A stretch of DNA of 64,000 nucleotides from Noviherbaspirillum sedimenti. GTDB taxonomy: Bacteria; Pseudomonadota; Gammaproteobacteria; Burkholderiales; Burkholderiaceae_D. Of this stretch, positions 34,781 through 44,674 are shown piece after piece. Where the stretch lies: assembly GCF_003590835.1 (NCBI RefSeq), contig NZ_QYUQ01000002.1, forward strand, positions 2,542,001 through 2,606,000, given 5' to 3'. The position numbers were made by a program, and so were the translations under genes. The notes under the pieces were generated by a model. The model was not told where the DNA came from. It did not search any database and saw only the letters and a list, made by a program, of their open reading frames with translations. The stretch's first letter is position 1. The number at the start of each line of letters is the position of its first letter.

Positions 34781-37549
34781 TTAATGCGCCTCGTCCCAAT
34801 TGTTGCCCACCCCCACCTCGGCAATCAACGGCACCTTCAGCTGCGCCACGCCCGCCATCAGCGCCGGCAATTTTTCCCGCACCAGTGCCAGCTCGGCCTG
34901 CGGCACTTCCAGCACCAGTTCGTCATGCACCTGCATCACCATCTTCGACTGCAAGCCATCGCGCTCCAGCCAGTCCTGCACGGCGATCATGGATAGCTTG
35001 ATCAGGTCGGCGGCAGTGCCCTGCATGGGCGCATTGATGGCGGCGCGTTCGGCGCCTTGCCGCCGCGGACCATTCGGCGAATTAATCTCGGGCAGCCACA
35101 GGCGACGACCGAACACGGTTTCCACATAGCCGCGCGCCTTGGCCTGGGCGCGGGTGTCGGCCATGTACTGGGCGACGCCAGAAAAACGCTGGAAATACTT
35201 TTCGATGTACATCTGCGCCGCCGCGCGCTCAATACCGAGGTTGCCCGCCAGGCCGAAGGCGCTCATGCCGTAGATCAGGCCGAAATTGATCACCTTGGCA
35301 TAGCGCCGCTGCTCGCTGGTGACATCGGCCGCCGCCACGCCAAAAATCTCGGCAGCGGTGGCGCGGTGGATATCGATACCCTCGGCGAAGGCGCGCAGCA
35401 TGCTGGCGTCTTCCGAGATGTGCGCCATGATGCGCAACTCGATCTGCGAGTAATCGGCCGAGACGATCACGCTGCCTGGCGGCGCGATGAAGGCTTCGCG
35501 GATGCGCCGGCCCTCGGCGGTGCGGATCGGGATGTTCTGCAGATTGGGGTCGTTCGAGGCAAGCCGCCCCGTCACCGCCACCGCCTGCGCGTAATTGGTG
35601 TGCACGCGCCCGGTATTCGCATCGATCATCTTCGGCAGCTTGTCGGTATAGGTGGATTTCAGCTTGGACAGGCTGCGGTAGTCGAGCAATATCTTCGGCA
35701 AGGGATAGTCCTCGGCCAGCTTTTGCAGCACATCTTCATCGGTGGAGGGTGCACCGGAGGGCGTCTTTTTCACCACCGGCAGGTTCAGCTTGCCGAAAAA
35801 GATTTCGCCGATCTGCTTGGGCGAATTCAGGTTGAATGGCTGGCCAGCCAGCGCATACGCTTCCTGTTCGATTTCCAGCATGCGGCGACCAAGCTCGCCG
35901 GACTGCGTCGCCAGCCGGGCCGGGTCGATCAGCACGCCATTGCGCTCGATCTTTTGCAGCGCCACCGAGGTCGGCACCTCGATATGCTGATAGACGTAAG
36001 CCAGGCCGGCATCGTCCTTGATGCGCGGCCACAGCGACTGGTGCAGCTGCAGGGTGACGTCGGCATCTTCGGCGGCATATTCGGTGGCGCGGCCGAGTTC
36101 GACTTCATCGAAGCACAGTTGCGAGGCGCCCTTGCCGCACACTTCCTCGAAGGTGATGGTCTTGCGGTTCAGGTGGCGCAGCGCCAGGCTGTCCATGTCG
36201 TGCGTGCGGTGCGACTCGTACACATAGGATTCGAGCAGGGTGTCGTGCACGATGCCCCTGAGTTGCACGCCATGGTTGGCGAAAATGTGGCTGTCGTATT
36301 TCAGGTGCTGCCCGAGCTTCGGCTTGCCCGGATCTTCCAGCCAGGCGCGCATCTTGCCGAGCACCAGTTCGCGCGACAGCTGCGCCGGCGCATCCGGGTA
36401 GCGGTGCGCCACCGGGATGTAGGCCGCCTTGCCGGCTTCACAGCACAGCGAAATGCCGACCAGCTGCGCCTGCATCGGGATCAATGACGTGGTTTCGGTA
36501 TCGATCGCGGTCAGCGCGGCGGCGTCGATTTTTGCCAGCCACTGGTCCAGCTGCGCTTCAGTGAGCACCAGCTCATATTCGGCCGCGGGCGCCGGTTCGG
36601 CGGCGAACAGCGCCGCCTGCGCCAGGCCGGCCTGCGCCCCATCCGCAGCGGGCGCGCCTGCCGACGCACCTGAGCCCTGGCCGGCATCGGCGGCGCTCGC
36701 TTCACGCAGCCAGGTCTTGAAGCCGTAACGGCGGTACACCTCGATCAGCGCCTCGCGGTCGGGCTGCTGCGCCGGCAGCGATTCGGCGATCGTCGTCATG
36801 TGCGGCGCCAGCGGGCAATCGGTCCTGACGGTGACCAGCACGCGCGCCTGCGGCAGCCAGTCCAGCGACTTGCGCAGGTTCTCGCCGACCACGCCGCCGA
36901 TCTTGTCGGCGTTCGCAATCACGCCATCCAGATTGCCATATTGCGTGAGCCACTTGACCGCAGTCTTGGGGCCGACCTTGGGCACGCCCGGAACATTGTC
37001 GACCGTATCGCCCACCAGCGTCAGGTAATCGACGATCAGTTCCGGCGGCACGCCGAACTTGGCGATGACGCCGGCGCGGTCGAGCGTTTCATTGCTCATG
37101 GTATTGACCAGGGTGACATGGCCATTGACCAGCTGCGCCAGGTCCTTGTCGCCGGTGGAAATCACGCAATCCATGTCGTGCTTTACCGCCGCCACCGCCA
37201 GGGTGCCGATGACGTCGTCGGCCTCGATGCCCTCAACTACCAGCACCGGCCAGCCCATGGCCTTGACCGCTGCATGGACGGGTTCGATCTGGCGCGCCAG
37301 GTCTTCCGGCATGCTGGCGCGGTTGGCCTTGTACTCGGCATACAGATCGTCGCGGAAGGTCTTGCCTTTTGCATCGAAAACACAGGCAATGTATGCTGCC
37401 GGGTAATCATTATGCAAGCGGCGCAGCATGTTGATCATGCCGTACAGGGCGCCGGTCGGCGCGCCCTCGGCATTGCGCAAGTCAGGCATGGCATGGAAAG
37501 CGCGGTACAGGTAACTGGAACCGTCAACTAACAATAGGGTTTTGTGCAT
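34781..37549 (-). CDS. polA: DNA polymerase I
   Basis: 922 residues, repair and Okazaki-fragment polymerase. The 5'-3' exonuclease domain opens with TLLLVDGSSYLYRAFHAMPDLRN and contains GIEADDVIGTLA and GDKDLAQLV. A 3'-5' exonuclease domain with intact AIDTETTSL is present. Polymerase motifs A (VSADYSQIELRIMAHIS), B (YAKVINFGLIYGMSAFGLA) and C (MVMQVHDELVLEVP) are clear. Its ATG (37549-37547) abuts the ATG of the divergent LOG-family gene (37550). Confidence 0.98.
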   Translation of the reverse strand: MHKTLLLVDGSSYLYRAFHAMPDLRNAEGAPTGALYGMINMLRRLHNDYPAAYIACVFDAKGKTFRDDLYAEYKANRASMPEDLARQIEPVHAAVKAMGWPVLVVEGIEADDVIGTLAVAAVKHDMDCVISTGDKDLAQLVNGHVTLVNTMSNETLDRAGVIAKFGVPPELIVDYLTLVGDTVDNVPGVPKVGPKTAVKWLTQYGNLDGVIANADKIGGVVGENLRKSLDWLPQARVLVTVRTDCPLAPHMTTIAESLPAQQPDREALIEVYRRYGFKTWLREASAADAGQGSGASAGAPAADGAQAGLAQAALFAAEPAPAAEYELVLTEAQLDQWLAKIDAAALTAIDTETTSLIPMQAQLVGISLCCEAGKAAYIPVAHRYPDAPAQLSRELVLGKMRAWLEDPGKPKLGQHLKYDSHIFANHGVQLRGIVHDTLLESYVYESHRTHDMDSLALRHLNRKTITFEEVCGKGASQLCFDEVELGRATEYAAEDADVTLQLHQSLWPRIKDDAGLAYVYQHIEVPTSVALQKIERNGVLIDPARLATQSGELGRRMLEIEQEAYALAGQPFNLNSPKQIGEIFFGKLNLPVVKKTPSGAPSTDEDVLQKLAEDYPLPKILLDYRSLSKLKSTYTDKLPKMIDANTGRVHTNYAQAVAVTGRLASNDPNLQNIPIRTAEGRRIREAFIAPPGSVIVSADYSQIELRIMAHISEDASMLRAFAEGIDIHRATAAEIFGVAAADVTSEQRRYAKVINFGLIYGMSAFGLAGNLGIERAAAQMYIEKYFQRFSGVAQYMADTRAQAKARGYVETVFGRRLWLPEINSPNGPRRQGAERAAINAPMQGTAADLIKLSMIAVQDWLERDGLQSKMVMQVHDELVLEVPQAELALVREKLPALMAGVAQLKVPLIAEVGVGNNWDEAH

Positions 37550-38287
37550 ATGGAACAGAATGGAAAAAAGCTGCCGCGGCTGCTGCAGCTCGGGGACATG
37601 GAGCGCGCCACCGCCAAAAAGGCGCGCGAGTCATGGCATATGTTCACGATTATGGCAGAATTTATCGAGGCCACGGAACACCTGTCCGAACTGCGGCCGG
37701 CCGTTTCGGTCTTCGGCTCGGCCCGCATGACGCCCGAGCACCCCTACTATGCCAAGGGCGTCGATATCGCCCGGCGCCTGTCGGACGCCGGCCTGGCAGT
37801 CATTTCGGGCGGCGGCCCCGGCATCATGGAAGCCGCCAACAAAGGCGCCTTCGAAGGCAAGTCGCTGTCGGTCGGCCTGAACATCGAACTGCCGCGCGAA
37901 CAGGTCAGCAATATCTGGCAAGACGTCTCGATCAGCTTCCGTCATTTTTTTGCGCGCAAGGTCGCCTTCGTCAAGTATGCCGATGCCTATGTCGTCTTGC
38001 CTGGCGGTTTTGGCACGCTGGATGAAATGACTGAAGTGCTGACCCTGATCCAGACCGGCAAGACCCGCCGTATCCCGGTGATTCTGGTCGGTGCCGCATT
38101 CTGGCGCGGCCTGCTGGACTGGTTCCAGAATAGCCTGGTCAAGAACGGCATGATCAGCCCGGAAGACATGGAAATCGTGCAATTGATCGATGAGCCGGCA
38201 AACGTGGTCGATGCGATCTTTGCATTTTATGAAGAGCGCGAATTTGAGCCAAGCGACGAAGAACGGCAAAAAAACTTGTATTTGTAA
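37550..38287 (+). CDS. LOG family (TIGR00730) Rossmann-fold protein
   Basis: 245 residues. Motifs SVFGSARMTP, VISGGGPGIMEAANKGAFEG and LPGGFGTLDEMTEVLT (PGGxGTxxE) define lysine-decarboxylase-like/LOG proteins, which hydrolyse nucleoside 5'-monophosphates to base and ribose phosphate. The ATG at 37550 touches the divergent polA start codon; ATG 37598 (MERATAKKARESW), where conservation is stronger, is an alternative that would leave a 48-base gap. Cytoplasmic. Confidence 0.88.
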   Translation: MEQNGKKLPRLLQLGDMERATAKKARESWHMFTIMAEFIEATEHLSELRPAVSVFGSARMTPEHPYYAKGVDIARRLSDAGLAVISGGGPGIMEAANKGAFEGKSLSVGLNIELPREQVSNIWQDVSISFRHFFARKVAFVKYADAYVVLPGGFGTLDEMTEVLTLIQTGKTRRIPVILVGAAFWRGLLDWFQNSLVKNGMISPEDMEIVQLIDEPANVVDAIFAFYEEREFEPSDEERQKNLYL

Positions 38288-38422
38288 AAACCGAAGTCGC
38301 ATGCAGCGGATTAATTGCAGAAAAATCAGCGCGGTTTGCTACAATGAACATGTTAATGGCAATCTGGCCGACTTGCGCCGATTTGCTGTTTGATATCTTG
38401 TTCAGCAACCTGGATTTCGCTT

Positions 38423-38857
38423 ATGCGATCAAAGAATTCTATGCGCCAGATCCGCCATTATCTTTTGGCCGGCATGTGGATGGCTGCCGCTACGGCAAGC
38501 CTGCCTGCCTTGGCCCAGGAACGCGCGGAGGCGCCACCGCCGCCGCGCCTGGAAAAACTCGAAGAGGGCCAGGCGCCCGCGGTCACCATCACACCGCCGA
38601 GCGAGAAAAGCACCATCACGGAAAAGCGTGCGCCCGGCGGCAAGCGCACGGAAGTCAAGGTCAAGAGTGGCAAGAGCACCTACCGGGTCCAGCCCGCTGA
38701 CGAACCCGGCAATGCCCAGCAAGGCGATGGCCAGAGCATCGCGGCCAAACCGGCGCAATTTGAAGTGCTGCAGTTCGATATGAACCGCGAAAAGAAATTG
38801 CAACAGCAACCAGTCGAGCCGCCGCCAACATTGCAGCCCGCGCCCGCAAAAAAATAA
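38423..38857 (+). CDS. DUF2782 exported protein
   Basis: 144 residues from ATG 38423 (138 from ATG 38441; neither has a strong Shine-Dalgarno). Signal peptide QIRHYLLAGMWMAAATASLP ending near ALAQ. A Pro- and Glu-rich segment is followed by AVTITPPSEKSTITEKRAPGGKRTEVKVKSGKSTYRV, the DUF2782 core. A low-complexity Pro/Gln tail ends the protein. Found beside polA and thrB in Burkholderiales; function unknown, probably periplasmic. Confidence 0.82.
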   Translation: MRSKNSMRQIRHYLLAGMWMAAATASLPALAQERAEAPPPPRLEKLEEGQAPAVTITPPSEKSTITEKRAPGGKRTEVKVKSGKSTYRVQPADEPGNAQQGDGQSIAAKPAQFEVLQFDMNREKKLQQQPVEPPPTLQPAPAKK

Positions 38858-38866
38858 AATTAACTC

Positions 38867-39823
38867 ATGGCAGTATTTACTCCCGTCAGCCTGGACGACC
38901 TCACAGAATGGATGACCCAGTTCCCGCTCGGCAAACCGCTGGCGATCAAGGGCATTTCCAGCGGCATTGAAAACAGTAATTTCTTCTTGACGACAGAAAC
39001 CGGCGAATACGTCCTGACTCTGTTTGAAAAGCTGACGTTCGAGCAATTGCCGTTTTACCTGAATCTGATGCAGCACCTGGCGCAGCATGACGTGCTGGTG
39101 CCGGCGCCGATCGCCAACCAGAATGGTGTCATCCTGCACAGCCTGCATGGCAAGCCGGCTTCGATCGTCACCCGCCTGCAAGGCGCCTGCCAGCTGGCGC
39201 CGCGGCCCGCACATTGCGCCGCGGTCGGCACCATGCTGGCCAGGATGCACCTGGCCGCACGCGACTTTCCCATGCACCAGCCCAACCTGCGCGGCCTGGA
39301 CTGGTGGAATGCCACCACGCCGACGGTGCTGCCCTACCTGTCGAATGAACGCCAGCATTTGCTGCGGGCAGAGATGCACTTCCAGGAAGCTTTCGCCGGT
39401 TCCGCGACTTACCTGCGCCTGCAGCAAGGTCCGATTCATGCCGACCTGTTCCGCGACAATGTCATGTTCGAGGGCGAACGCCTGACCGGCTTCTTCGATT
39501 TCTATTTCGCCGGCTGCGACACCTGGCTGTTCGATGTCGCCGTCACCGTCAACGACTGGTGCATCGACCTGGCCACCGGCGTCCTGGATGAGGCACGGGT
39601 GCGCGCGCTGCTCGAGGCCTATCATGCCGTGCGACCGTTTACCGCGGACGAACAGGTCGCCTGGCAAGCCATGTTGCGCGCCGGCGCCCTGCGCTTCTGG
39701 CTGTCGCGCCTGTACGACTATTATCTGCCGCGCGACGCCCACATGCTGACCCCGCACGATCCGGCGCATTTCGAGCGCATCCTGCGCCAGCGTATCGACG
39801 GCACCATTCCTATACTGTTCTGA
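38867..39823 (+). CDS. thrB: Homoserine kinase (ThrB, APH-fold type)
   Basis: 318 residues. Phosphorylates homoserine in threonine synthesis; this is the aminoglycoside-phosphotransferase-like type, not the GHMP type of enterobacteria. Motifs: [26 protein letters not shown] (nucleotide loop and Lys region), [32 protein letters not shown] (catalytic Asp and metal Asp). Nine bases after the DUF2782 stop; the next gene starts one base after its stop, so an operon. Confidence 0.96.
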   Translation: MAVFTPVSLDDLTEWMTQFPLGKPLAIKGISSGIENSNFFLTTETGEYVLTLFEKLTFEQLPFYLNLMQHLAQHDVLVPAPIANQNGVILHSLHGKPASIVTRLQGACQLAPRPAHCAAVGTMLARMHLAARDFPMHQPNLRGLDWWNATTPTVLPYLSNERQHLLRAEMHFQEAFAGSATYLRLQQGPIHADLFRDNVMFEGERLTGFFDFYFAGCDTWLFDVAVTVNDWCIDLATGVLDEARVRALLEAYHAVRPFTADEQVAWQAMLRAGALRFWLSRLYDYYLPRDAHMLTPHDPAHFERILRQRIDGTIPILF

Positions 39824-39824
39824 C

Positions 39825-40604
39825 ATGAATAAACTGCCCGCATCCGCCGGCTGGCTCTGGGTCAAGCAAGGCTTTGCCTTGTTCCGCAAGCAACCGGCCG
39901 AGTTGTCCACGCTCTTCATCAGCTACATGTTCCTGATGCTGGCCCTGAACCTGCTTCCCCTCATCGGCGCGGTGTTGCCACTGATCCTGGTGCCGGTGTT
40001 CGCCATGGCCTTCATGCAGGCGTGCGTGCACGTCGAGCAGGGCCGGCGCGTCTATCCCAACCTCTTGCTGACCGGCTTTCGCTCGCCAGCCTTCCGTTCA
40101 CTGCTGCTATTGGGCGCACTCTACCTGCTGGCGGCGGTACTGGCGGTGGCGGCATCGAGCCTGGTCGATGGCGGCGTGTTCTGGAATGTCATGAACGGCA
40201 AGCTGGCGCTGGATTCGCCGGAAGTGCGCGAGTCGGCCATGCCGCTGGGCATGCTGTTCGCCGCCGCCGTCTACACCCCGGCGGCAATGGCGTTCTGGTA
40301 TGCCGCACCGCTGATCGCGTGGAAAGACATGCCCCTGTCCAAGGCGGTGTTTTACAGCTTTTTTGCCGTGAAAAACGCCGGCAAGGCTTTCCTGCTCTAT
40401 GGCCTGGCCTGGTTCTTCCTGGGCATTCTGCTGCCGACCGTCGCCAGCACCATCCTGGCGCTGGCGGCCAGCAAGACGCTGGCGCTGTTCGTGCTGATGC
40501 CGCTGTCGATCGTGCTGACGGTCATCATGTATTGCTCGTTCTATCCGACTTATACGGAATTCTTCGGCCGCCCCTATTCGGCGCCGGAAGCGGCAGCGGA
40601 ATAA
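39825..40604 (+). CDS. BPSS1780-type integral membrane protein
   Basis: 259 residues with about six hydrophobic helices (for example LFISYMFLMLALNLLPLIGAVLPLILVPVFAMAFM and LLLLGALYLLAAVLAVAA). GWLWVKQGFALFRKQPAEL at the N-terminus and SFYPTYTEFFG near the C-terminus are conserved in betaproteobacterial homologues of this family. Function unknown; inner membrane. Starts one base after the thrB stop. Confidence 0.85.
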   Translation: MNKLPASAGWLWVKQGFALFRKQPAELSTLFISYMFLMLALNLLPLIGAVLPLILVPVFAMAFMQACVHVEQGRRVYPNLLLTGFRSPAFRSLLLLGALYLLAAVLAVAASSLVDGGVFWNVMNGKLALDSPEVRESAMPLGMLFAAAVYTPAAMAFWYAAPLIAWKDMPLSKAVFYSFFAVKNAGKAFLLYGLAWFFLGILLPTVASTILALAASKTLALFVLMPLSIVLTVIMYCSFYPTYTEFFGRPYSAPEAAAE

Positions 40605-40615
40605 GGCGGCGCGCC

Positions 40616-40673
40616 GGCGCGCGCCATCCAAAGCGCTCAGGCGCGCGCCATCCAAAGCGCTCAGGCGCGCGCC
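40616..40673. repeat. 24-bp tandem repeat at the uvrD 3' end
   Basis: The unit GGCGCGCGCC + ATCCAAAGCGCTCA occurs at 40616-40639 and 40640-40663, followed by a third GGCGCGCGCC (40664-40673). The second copy includes the uvrD stop codon. Small slippage-type duplication between convergent genes. Confidence 0.9.
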
Positions 40674-42949
40674 ACTTTTTCCAGCTTCGCCACGCCCAGG
40701 TCCAGCAGCTTCATGCCGTGACGGCCGAAATTGATGTGCGCGCGCGGATTGCCGCCGCCGCCTTCGATATTCACGATCACGCCCTCGCCGAATTTCTGGT
40801 GCGACACCGATTCGCCGATCTTCCAGCCGATCCCCTTGCTGCTGATTTTTTGTGCGATGGCATTGGCGCCGGCTTGCGGCGCATCGACCCAGGCCGCCTT
40901 GGCCGTGTGCGCGGACCAGTGATGCTGCTGCACGCGTGGTGACAGCCACTTCAGCGCTTCGTCCGGCAATTCATCGAAAAAGCGCGACTTCATGTTGTAG
41001 CGGGTCTGGCCATGCAGCATGCGCGTTTGCGAAAAACTCAGATACAGGCGCTTCTTGGCGCGCGTGATCGCCACATACATCAGGCGTCGCTCTTCCTCGA
41101 TGCCGCCCTGCTCCTGCTGCGAATTCTCGTGCGGGAACAGGCCCTCTTCCAGGCCGGTGATGAACACTGCGTCGAATTCCAGTCCCTTGGCCGAGTGCAC
41201 CGTCATCAGTTGCAGCGCATCCTGGCCAGCCTGGGCCTGGTTGTCGCCGGCCTCCAGCGAAGCGTGCGACAGGAACGCCGACAGCGGCGACATGATGGTC
41301 GCCAGCGGGGCGTCGGCATCGATGATTTCCACGCCATCGCCGGTGGTCACCGCCGCTCCCGCGACGGCTTGCGCTGGCGGCCCGACCAGGGCCGGGGCAT
41401 CGATGCCGAAGCCCTCTTCGGAGACGAACAGCATCGCCGCGCTGACCAGCTGCTCGAGGTTTTCGATGCGATCGGCGCCTTCCTTTTCATTGCGGTAGTG
41501 CGGCAGCAAGCCACTGGCGTCCAGCACCACCTGCACCATTTCCTGCAGCGGCAGGTTCTGCGTTTCGAAGCGCGTGCCCTCGATCAGCTTGATGAAAGCG
41601 CCTAGCGAAGAGCCGGCCTTGCCGGCCACGTAAGGCACCGCCGCGTACAGCGAAATGCCGTACTGGCGCGCCGCATCCTGCAATTGCTCAAGCGAGCGCG
41701 CGCCGATGCCGCGGGTGGGGAAATTCACCACCCGCAGGAAGGCTGAATCGTTGTGCGGGTTGTCCATCAGCTGCAGGTAGGCGATCGCATGCTTGATCTC
41801 GGCGCGCTCGAAAAAGCGCTGGCCGCCATACACGCGATAGGGAATACCGGCGGAAAACAGCGCATGCTCGATCACCCGCGATTGCGCATTGGAGCGGTAC
41901 AGCACCGCGATCTCGCTCCTGGCCGCACCTTCGGCGATCAGGCTCTTGGTTTCCTCGATGATCCACTGCGCTTCCTGCAAGTCGCTGGACGCCTCCTGCA
42001 CCCGCAGCTGTTCGCCATGGCCGGCGTCGGTGCGCAGGTTCTTGCCCAGACGCTTGCTGTTGTTGGCGATCAGGGTATTGGCGCTATCGAGGATATGGCC
42101 GTGCGAGCGGTAATTCTGTTCCAGCTTGATCAGGTTCTGCACCTGGAATTCGCGCTCGAAGGCCATCATGTTGCCGACATTGGCGCCGCGGAATGCGTAA
42201 ATACTCTGGTCGTCATCGCCGACCGCGAACACCGCACTATGCTTGCCGGCCATAATCTTCAGCCACTTGTATTGCAAGTCGTTGGTGTCCTGGAATTCGT
42301 CGACGAGGATGTGCGAAAAGCGCGCCTGGTAATGCTCGCGCAGTGGCTGGTTGCGGGAGAGCAGTTCATAGGTGCGCAACAGCAGTTCGGCGAAGTCCAC
42401 CACGCCTTCGCGCTGGCATTGCTGGTCATACAGTTCATACAATTGCACGAACTTGCGGTTGAAATCGTCATAGGCATCGACTTCGTGGGCGCGCAAGCCC
42501 TGATCCTTGGCGCTATTGATGAAGTACATCAAATTGCGCGGCGGATATTTTTCGTCGTCGATATTGTTTGCCTTGAGCAGCCGCTTGATCGCCGAGAGCT
42601 GATCTTGCGAATCGAGGATCTGGAAGGTCTGCGGCAATGCGGCGTCACGGTAATGCGCGCGCAGCAAGCGGTTGCACAAGCCATGGAAAGTGCCGATCCA
42701 CATGCCGCGTGTATTGATCGGCAACATCGCCGACAGCCGCGCCTGCATTTCCTTGGCCGCCTTGTTGGTGAAGGTGACCGCCAGGATGCCGCTCGGCGAG
42801 ACTTGTCCAGTCTGGATCAGCCAGGCGATGCGGGTGGTCAGCACGCGGGTCTTGCCGGAGCCGGCGCCAGCCAGGATCAGGGCCGATTGCGCAGGGAGAG
42901 TGACGGCAGCGAGTTGCTCAGGATTAAGATTATGGAGGAGTTTTTGCAT
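40661..42949 (-). CDS. uvrD: ATP-dependent DNA helicase UvrD/PcrA type
   Basis: 762 residues. SF1A 3'-5' helicase in nucleotide excision and mismatch repair. Motif Ia/Walker A LAGAGSGKTRVLTTR, motif II VDEFQDTNDLQY, motif III GDDDQSIYAFRGA, motif IV KLEQNYRS, motif V TVHSAKGLEFD, motif VI YVAITRAKKRLYLS; C-terminal UvrD extension with KFGEGVIVNIEGGG. Start at MQKLLHNLNPEQLAAVTL (42949). The frame is open upstream through a DMT-transporter tail without a stop codon. A TATAAT lies at 42957-42962 just upstream. Confidence 0.95.
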   Translation of the reverse strand: MQKLLHNLNPEQLAAVTLPAQSALILAGAGSGKTRVLTTRIAWLIQTGQVSPSGILAVTFTNKAAKEMQARLSAMLPINTRGMWIGTFHGLCNRLLRAHYRDAALPQTFQILDSQDQLSAIKRLLKANNIDDEKYPPRNLMYFINSAKDQGLRAHEVDAYDDFNRKFVQLYELYDQQCQREGVVDFAELLLRTYELLSRNQPLREHYQARFSHILVDEFQDTNDLQYKWLKIMAGKHSAVFAVGDDDQSIYAFRGANVGNMMAFEREFQVQNLIKLEQNYRSHGHILDSANTLIANNSKRLGKNLRTDAGHGEQLRVQEASSDLQEAQWIIEETKSLIAEGAARSEIAVLYRSNAQSRVIEHALFSAGIPYRVYGGQRFFERAEIKHAIAYLQLMDNPHNDSAFLRVVNFPTRGIGARSLEQLQDAARQYGISLYAAVPYVAGKAGSSLGAFIKLIEGTRFETQNLPLQEMVQVVLDASGLLPHYRNEKEGADRIENLEQLVSAAMLFVSEEGFGIDAPALVGPPAQAVAGAAVTTGDGVEIIDADAPLATIMSPLSAFLSHASLEAGDNQAQAGQDALQLMTVHSAKGLEFDAVFITGLEEGLFPHENSQQEQGGIEEERRLMYVAITRAKKRLYLSFSQTRMLHGQTRYNMKSRFFDELPDEALKWLSPRVQQHHWSAHTAKAAWVDAPQAGANAIAQKISSKGIGWKIGESVSHQKFGEGVIVNIEGGGGNPRAHINFGRHGMKLLDLGVAKLEKVARA

Positions 42950-43866
42950 CCCCAGATTATAGTCCTGCTGGCCTGTTGCAGGCAGATCGACGCTACGGCC
43001 GGGCTTGCGCGACCTGCTGGTCAGCACCAGCGCAATCCCGCCCAGGATTGCCGCGCTGGCGACCACCAGCCGTGGCGTTAGCGCTTCCGACAGGAACGCC
43101 ACACTGCCAAATGCGGCGATCAGTGGCACCGACAACTGACGGTGGCTGCGCGCATGGCGGAAAGCTTGCTTAGCGCGGCATACCAGATCACATCGCCGAT
43201 GCCGGACGTGATTGCGCCGGAAGCGACAGCCAGAGCGACACCGGTCGTATCCGCGTACGCCTTGTCGCCGAAGACCAGGCTAAGCGCGAGGGCGAGCGGC
43301 GTCGCCCGCGCGAAGTTGCCCGCGGTGGCGGCCAGCGGGTTGGCCACGCCGCGGCCGCGCAGTGAGTACATGCCCCACGCCACGCCAGCGACCGTCATCA
43401 ACGCCGCGCCGAAGAGCGGCGGCGCCGCGACACCCGGCGACACCAGGTAAACCAGCCCCGCAACCGCCAGGGCGAGACCGAGCCAGGCCATGATTCCAAA
43501 CGATTCGCCAGCGCGCAAGCCCGCGCTGAGCATCGTCAATTGCACCGCGCCGAACAGAATCAATGCGCCCGTTCCCGCCGACAAGGTGAGATAGGCGAAG
43601 GAAAAGAATGCGACATAAGCAAACAACATCGCCGCAGAAAGCCAGTCGGCATTGCCGGGCAAGGAGCGTTGCGCCCTGAAGCGCACGATGATGGCGAGCG
43701 TGATCGCGCCGGCAACCAGCCTGATGCTGGTAAAGCTGGCGGCATCGATACCCCGCTGCTGCAGCGCGAGCCGGCACAACAGTGAATTGGCCGCGAAGGC
43801 GAGCATTGCCACCGCAGTGAGGACGATCGCAGGCAAGCCTGCCTGGCTGAGACGTACTTCAGACAT
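42950..43866 (-). pseudogene. EamA/DMT family transporter, frameshifted
   Basis: From ATG 43866 the frame encodes a ten-helix drug/metabolite transporter (LPAIVLTAVAMLAFAANSLLC ... ITSGIGDVIWYAALSKLSAMRAATV), then leaves the family sequence and stops at 43120. In the neighbouring frame the expected end continues (LSVPLIAAFGSVAFLSEALTPRLVVASAAILGGIALVL). One missing G (plus strand) between 43138 and 43139 would restore ATVQLSVPLIAA. The restored frame has no stop before uvrD. Could be a true pseudogene or a single-base sequencing error. The start overlaps the DUF2182 gene by eight bases. Confidence 0.85.
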
Positions 43867-44674
43867 GCATCGCCACCACGACGGCGGCCCAGCCCAGTAG
43901 CGCGACACCGAGCGGCGTGCCGAGACGCCGGCCCCAGCGCACGTTCTTTTCGATTGCCATCACCGCCGCAAGCAGGAGCATCCAGCCCAGGCTGCCGGCG
44001 CCGAAGGCGAACATCAACAGCATCAGTGCCCAGCAGCAGCCGGCGCAGAACAGGCCATGCTGCGCGCCCAGCGAGAACGCGTGCCACCCTGGCGCATGCC
44101 CGCGCCAGCGCTGCATGATGAAACTCAGGGGCGTGCGGCATTTTTCCAGGCACTGGTACTTGAGCTTGCTGAACTGAAATGCGCCGGCCAGCGCAATGGT
44201 CGCCGCGCCGATCACCCAGCCATGCCAGGCCAGCACGGGCACGCTGGCGAGCAGGAACAGCAAGACACTGTGCAAGGCATGCGCCAGCAGCCCGAACGCG
44301 CCCCAGGCCGTCATGTACCCCAGGCCGAGCAGCAGGACCAGGCGCCCATGATCCGGGCGCGCGGCCGTCAGGCGGTCGAAGGCATTAAACAAGGGCAAGG
44401 TCGTCGGCAGCATCATGGCTGCCGTCATGAAGATCCACGCGGCCGCATAGAGGGTCATGGGCACCACCACGCCGCCGGCGGGAACGACGCGACACAGAAA
44501 TGCCGCCGGCCCTGACGCCGTCCAGTCGCCATGCTCGAGATATCGTCCGTACGGACTGCGCGACCACGCCCACAATGCCAGCCACGCGAGTGTAATCAGC
44601 GCCACCATGAGCGGCAAGAACACGCGCTGGTGACGCGCGGCGCCGGACGGCGGCGCGCCTGCCGGCGAACTCAT
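43859..44674 (-). CDS. DUF2182 integral membrane protein
   Basis: 271 residues, about seven helices. Signature segments: IFMTAAMMLPTTLPLF, LGLGYMTAWGAFGLLAH, FQFSKLKYQCLEKCRTP, and FCAGCCWALMLLMFAFGAGSLGWM with paired cysteines, then AIEKN. The conserved Cys and Met residues suggest metal handling, an inference. Coupled to the DUF1326 gene by an ATGA overlap; such pairing recurs across genomes. Confidence 0.88.
   Translation of the reverse strand: MSSPAGAPPSGAARHQRVFLPLMVALITLAWLALWAWSRSPYGRYLEHGDWTASGPAAFLCRVVPAGGVVVPMTLYAAAWIFMTAAMMLPTTLPLFNAFDRLTAARPDHGRLVLLLGLGYMTAWGAFGLLAHALHSVLLFLLASVPVLAWHGWVIGAATIALAGAFQFSKLKYQCLEKCRTPLSFIMQRWRGHAPGWHAFSLGAQHGLFCAGCCWALMLLMFAFGAGSLGWMLLLAAVMAIEKNVRWGRRLGTPLGVALLGWAAVVVAMHV

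Noticed and set aside
42957-42962. TATAAT just upstream of uvrD as a promoter
   Set aside because: Would start transcription at or after the ATG and lacks a -35; mentioned in the gene entry but not called.
42950-43135. N-terminal extension of UvrD by 62 residues
   Set aside because: The extension is the tail of the EamA transporter, so it is not taken as the start of UvrD; the read-through is reported as a finding instead.
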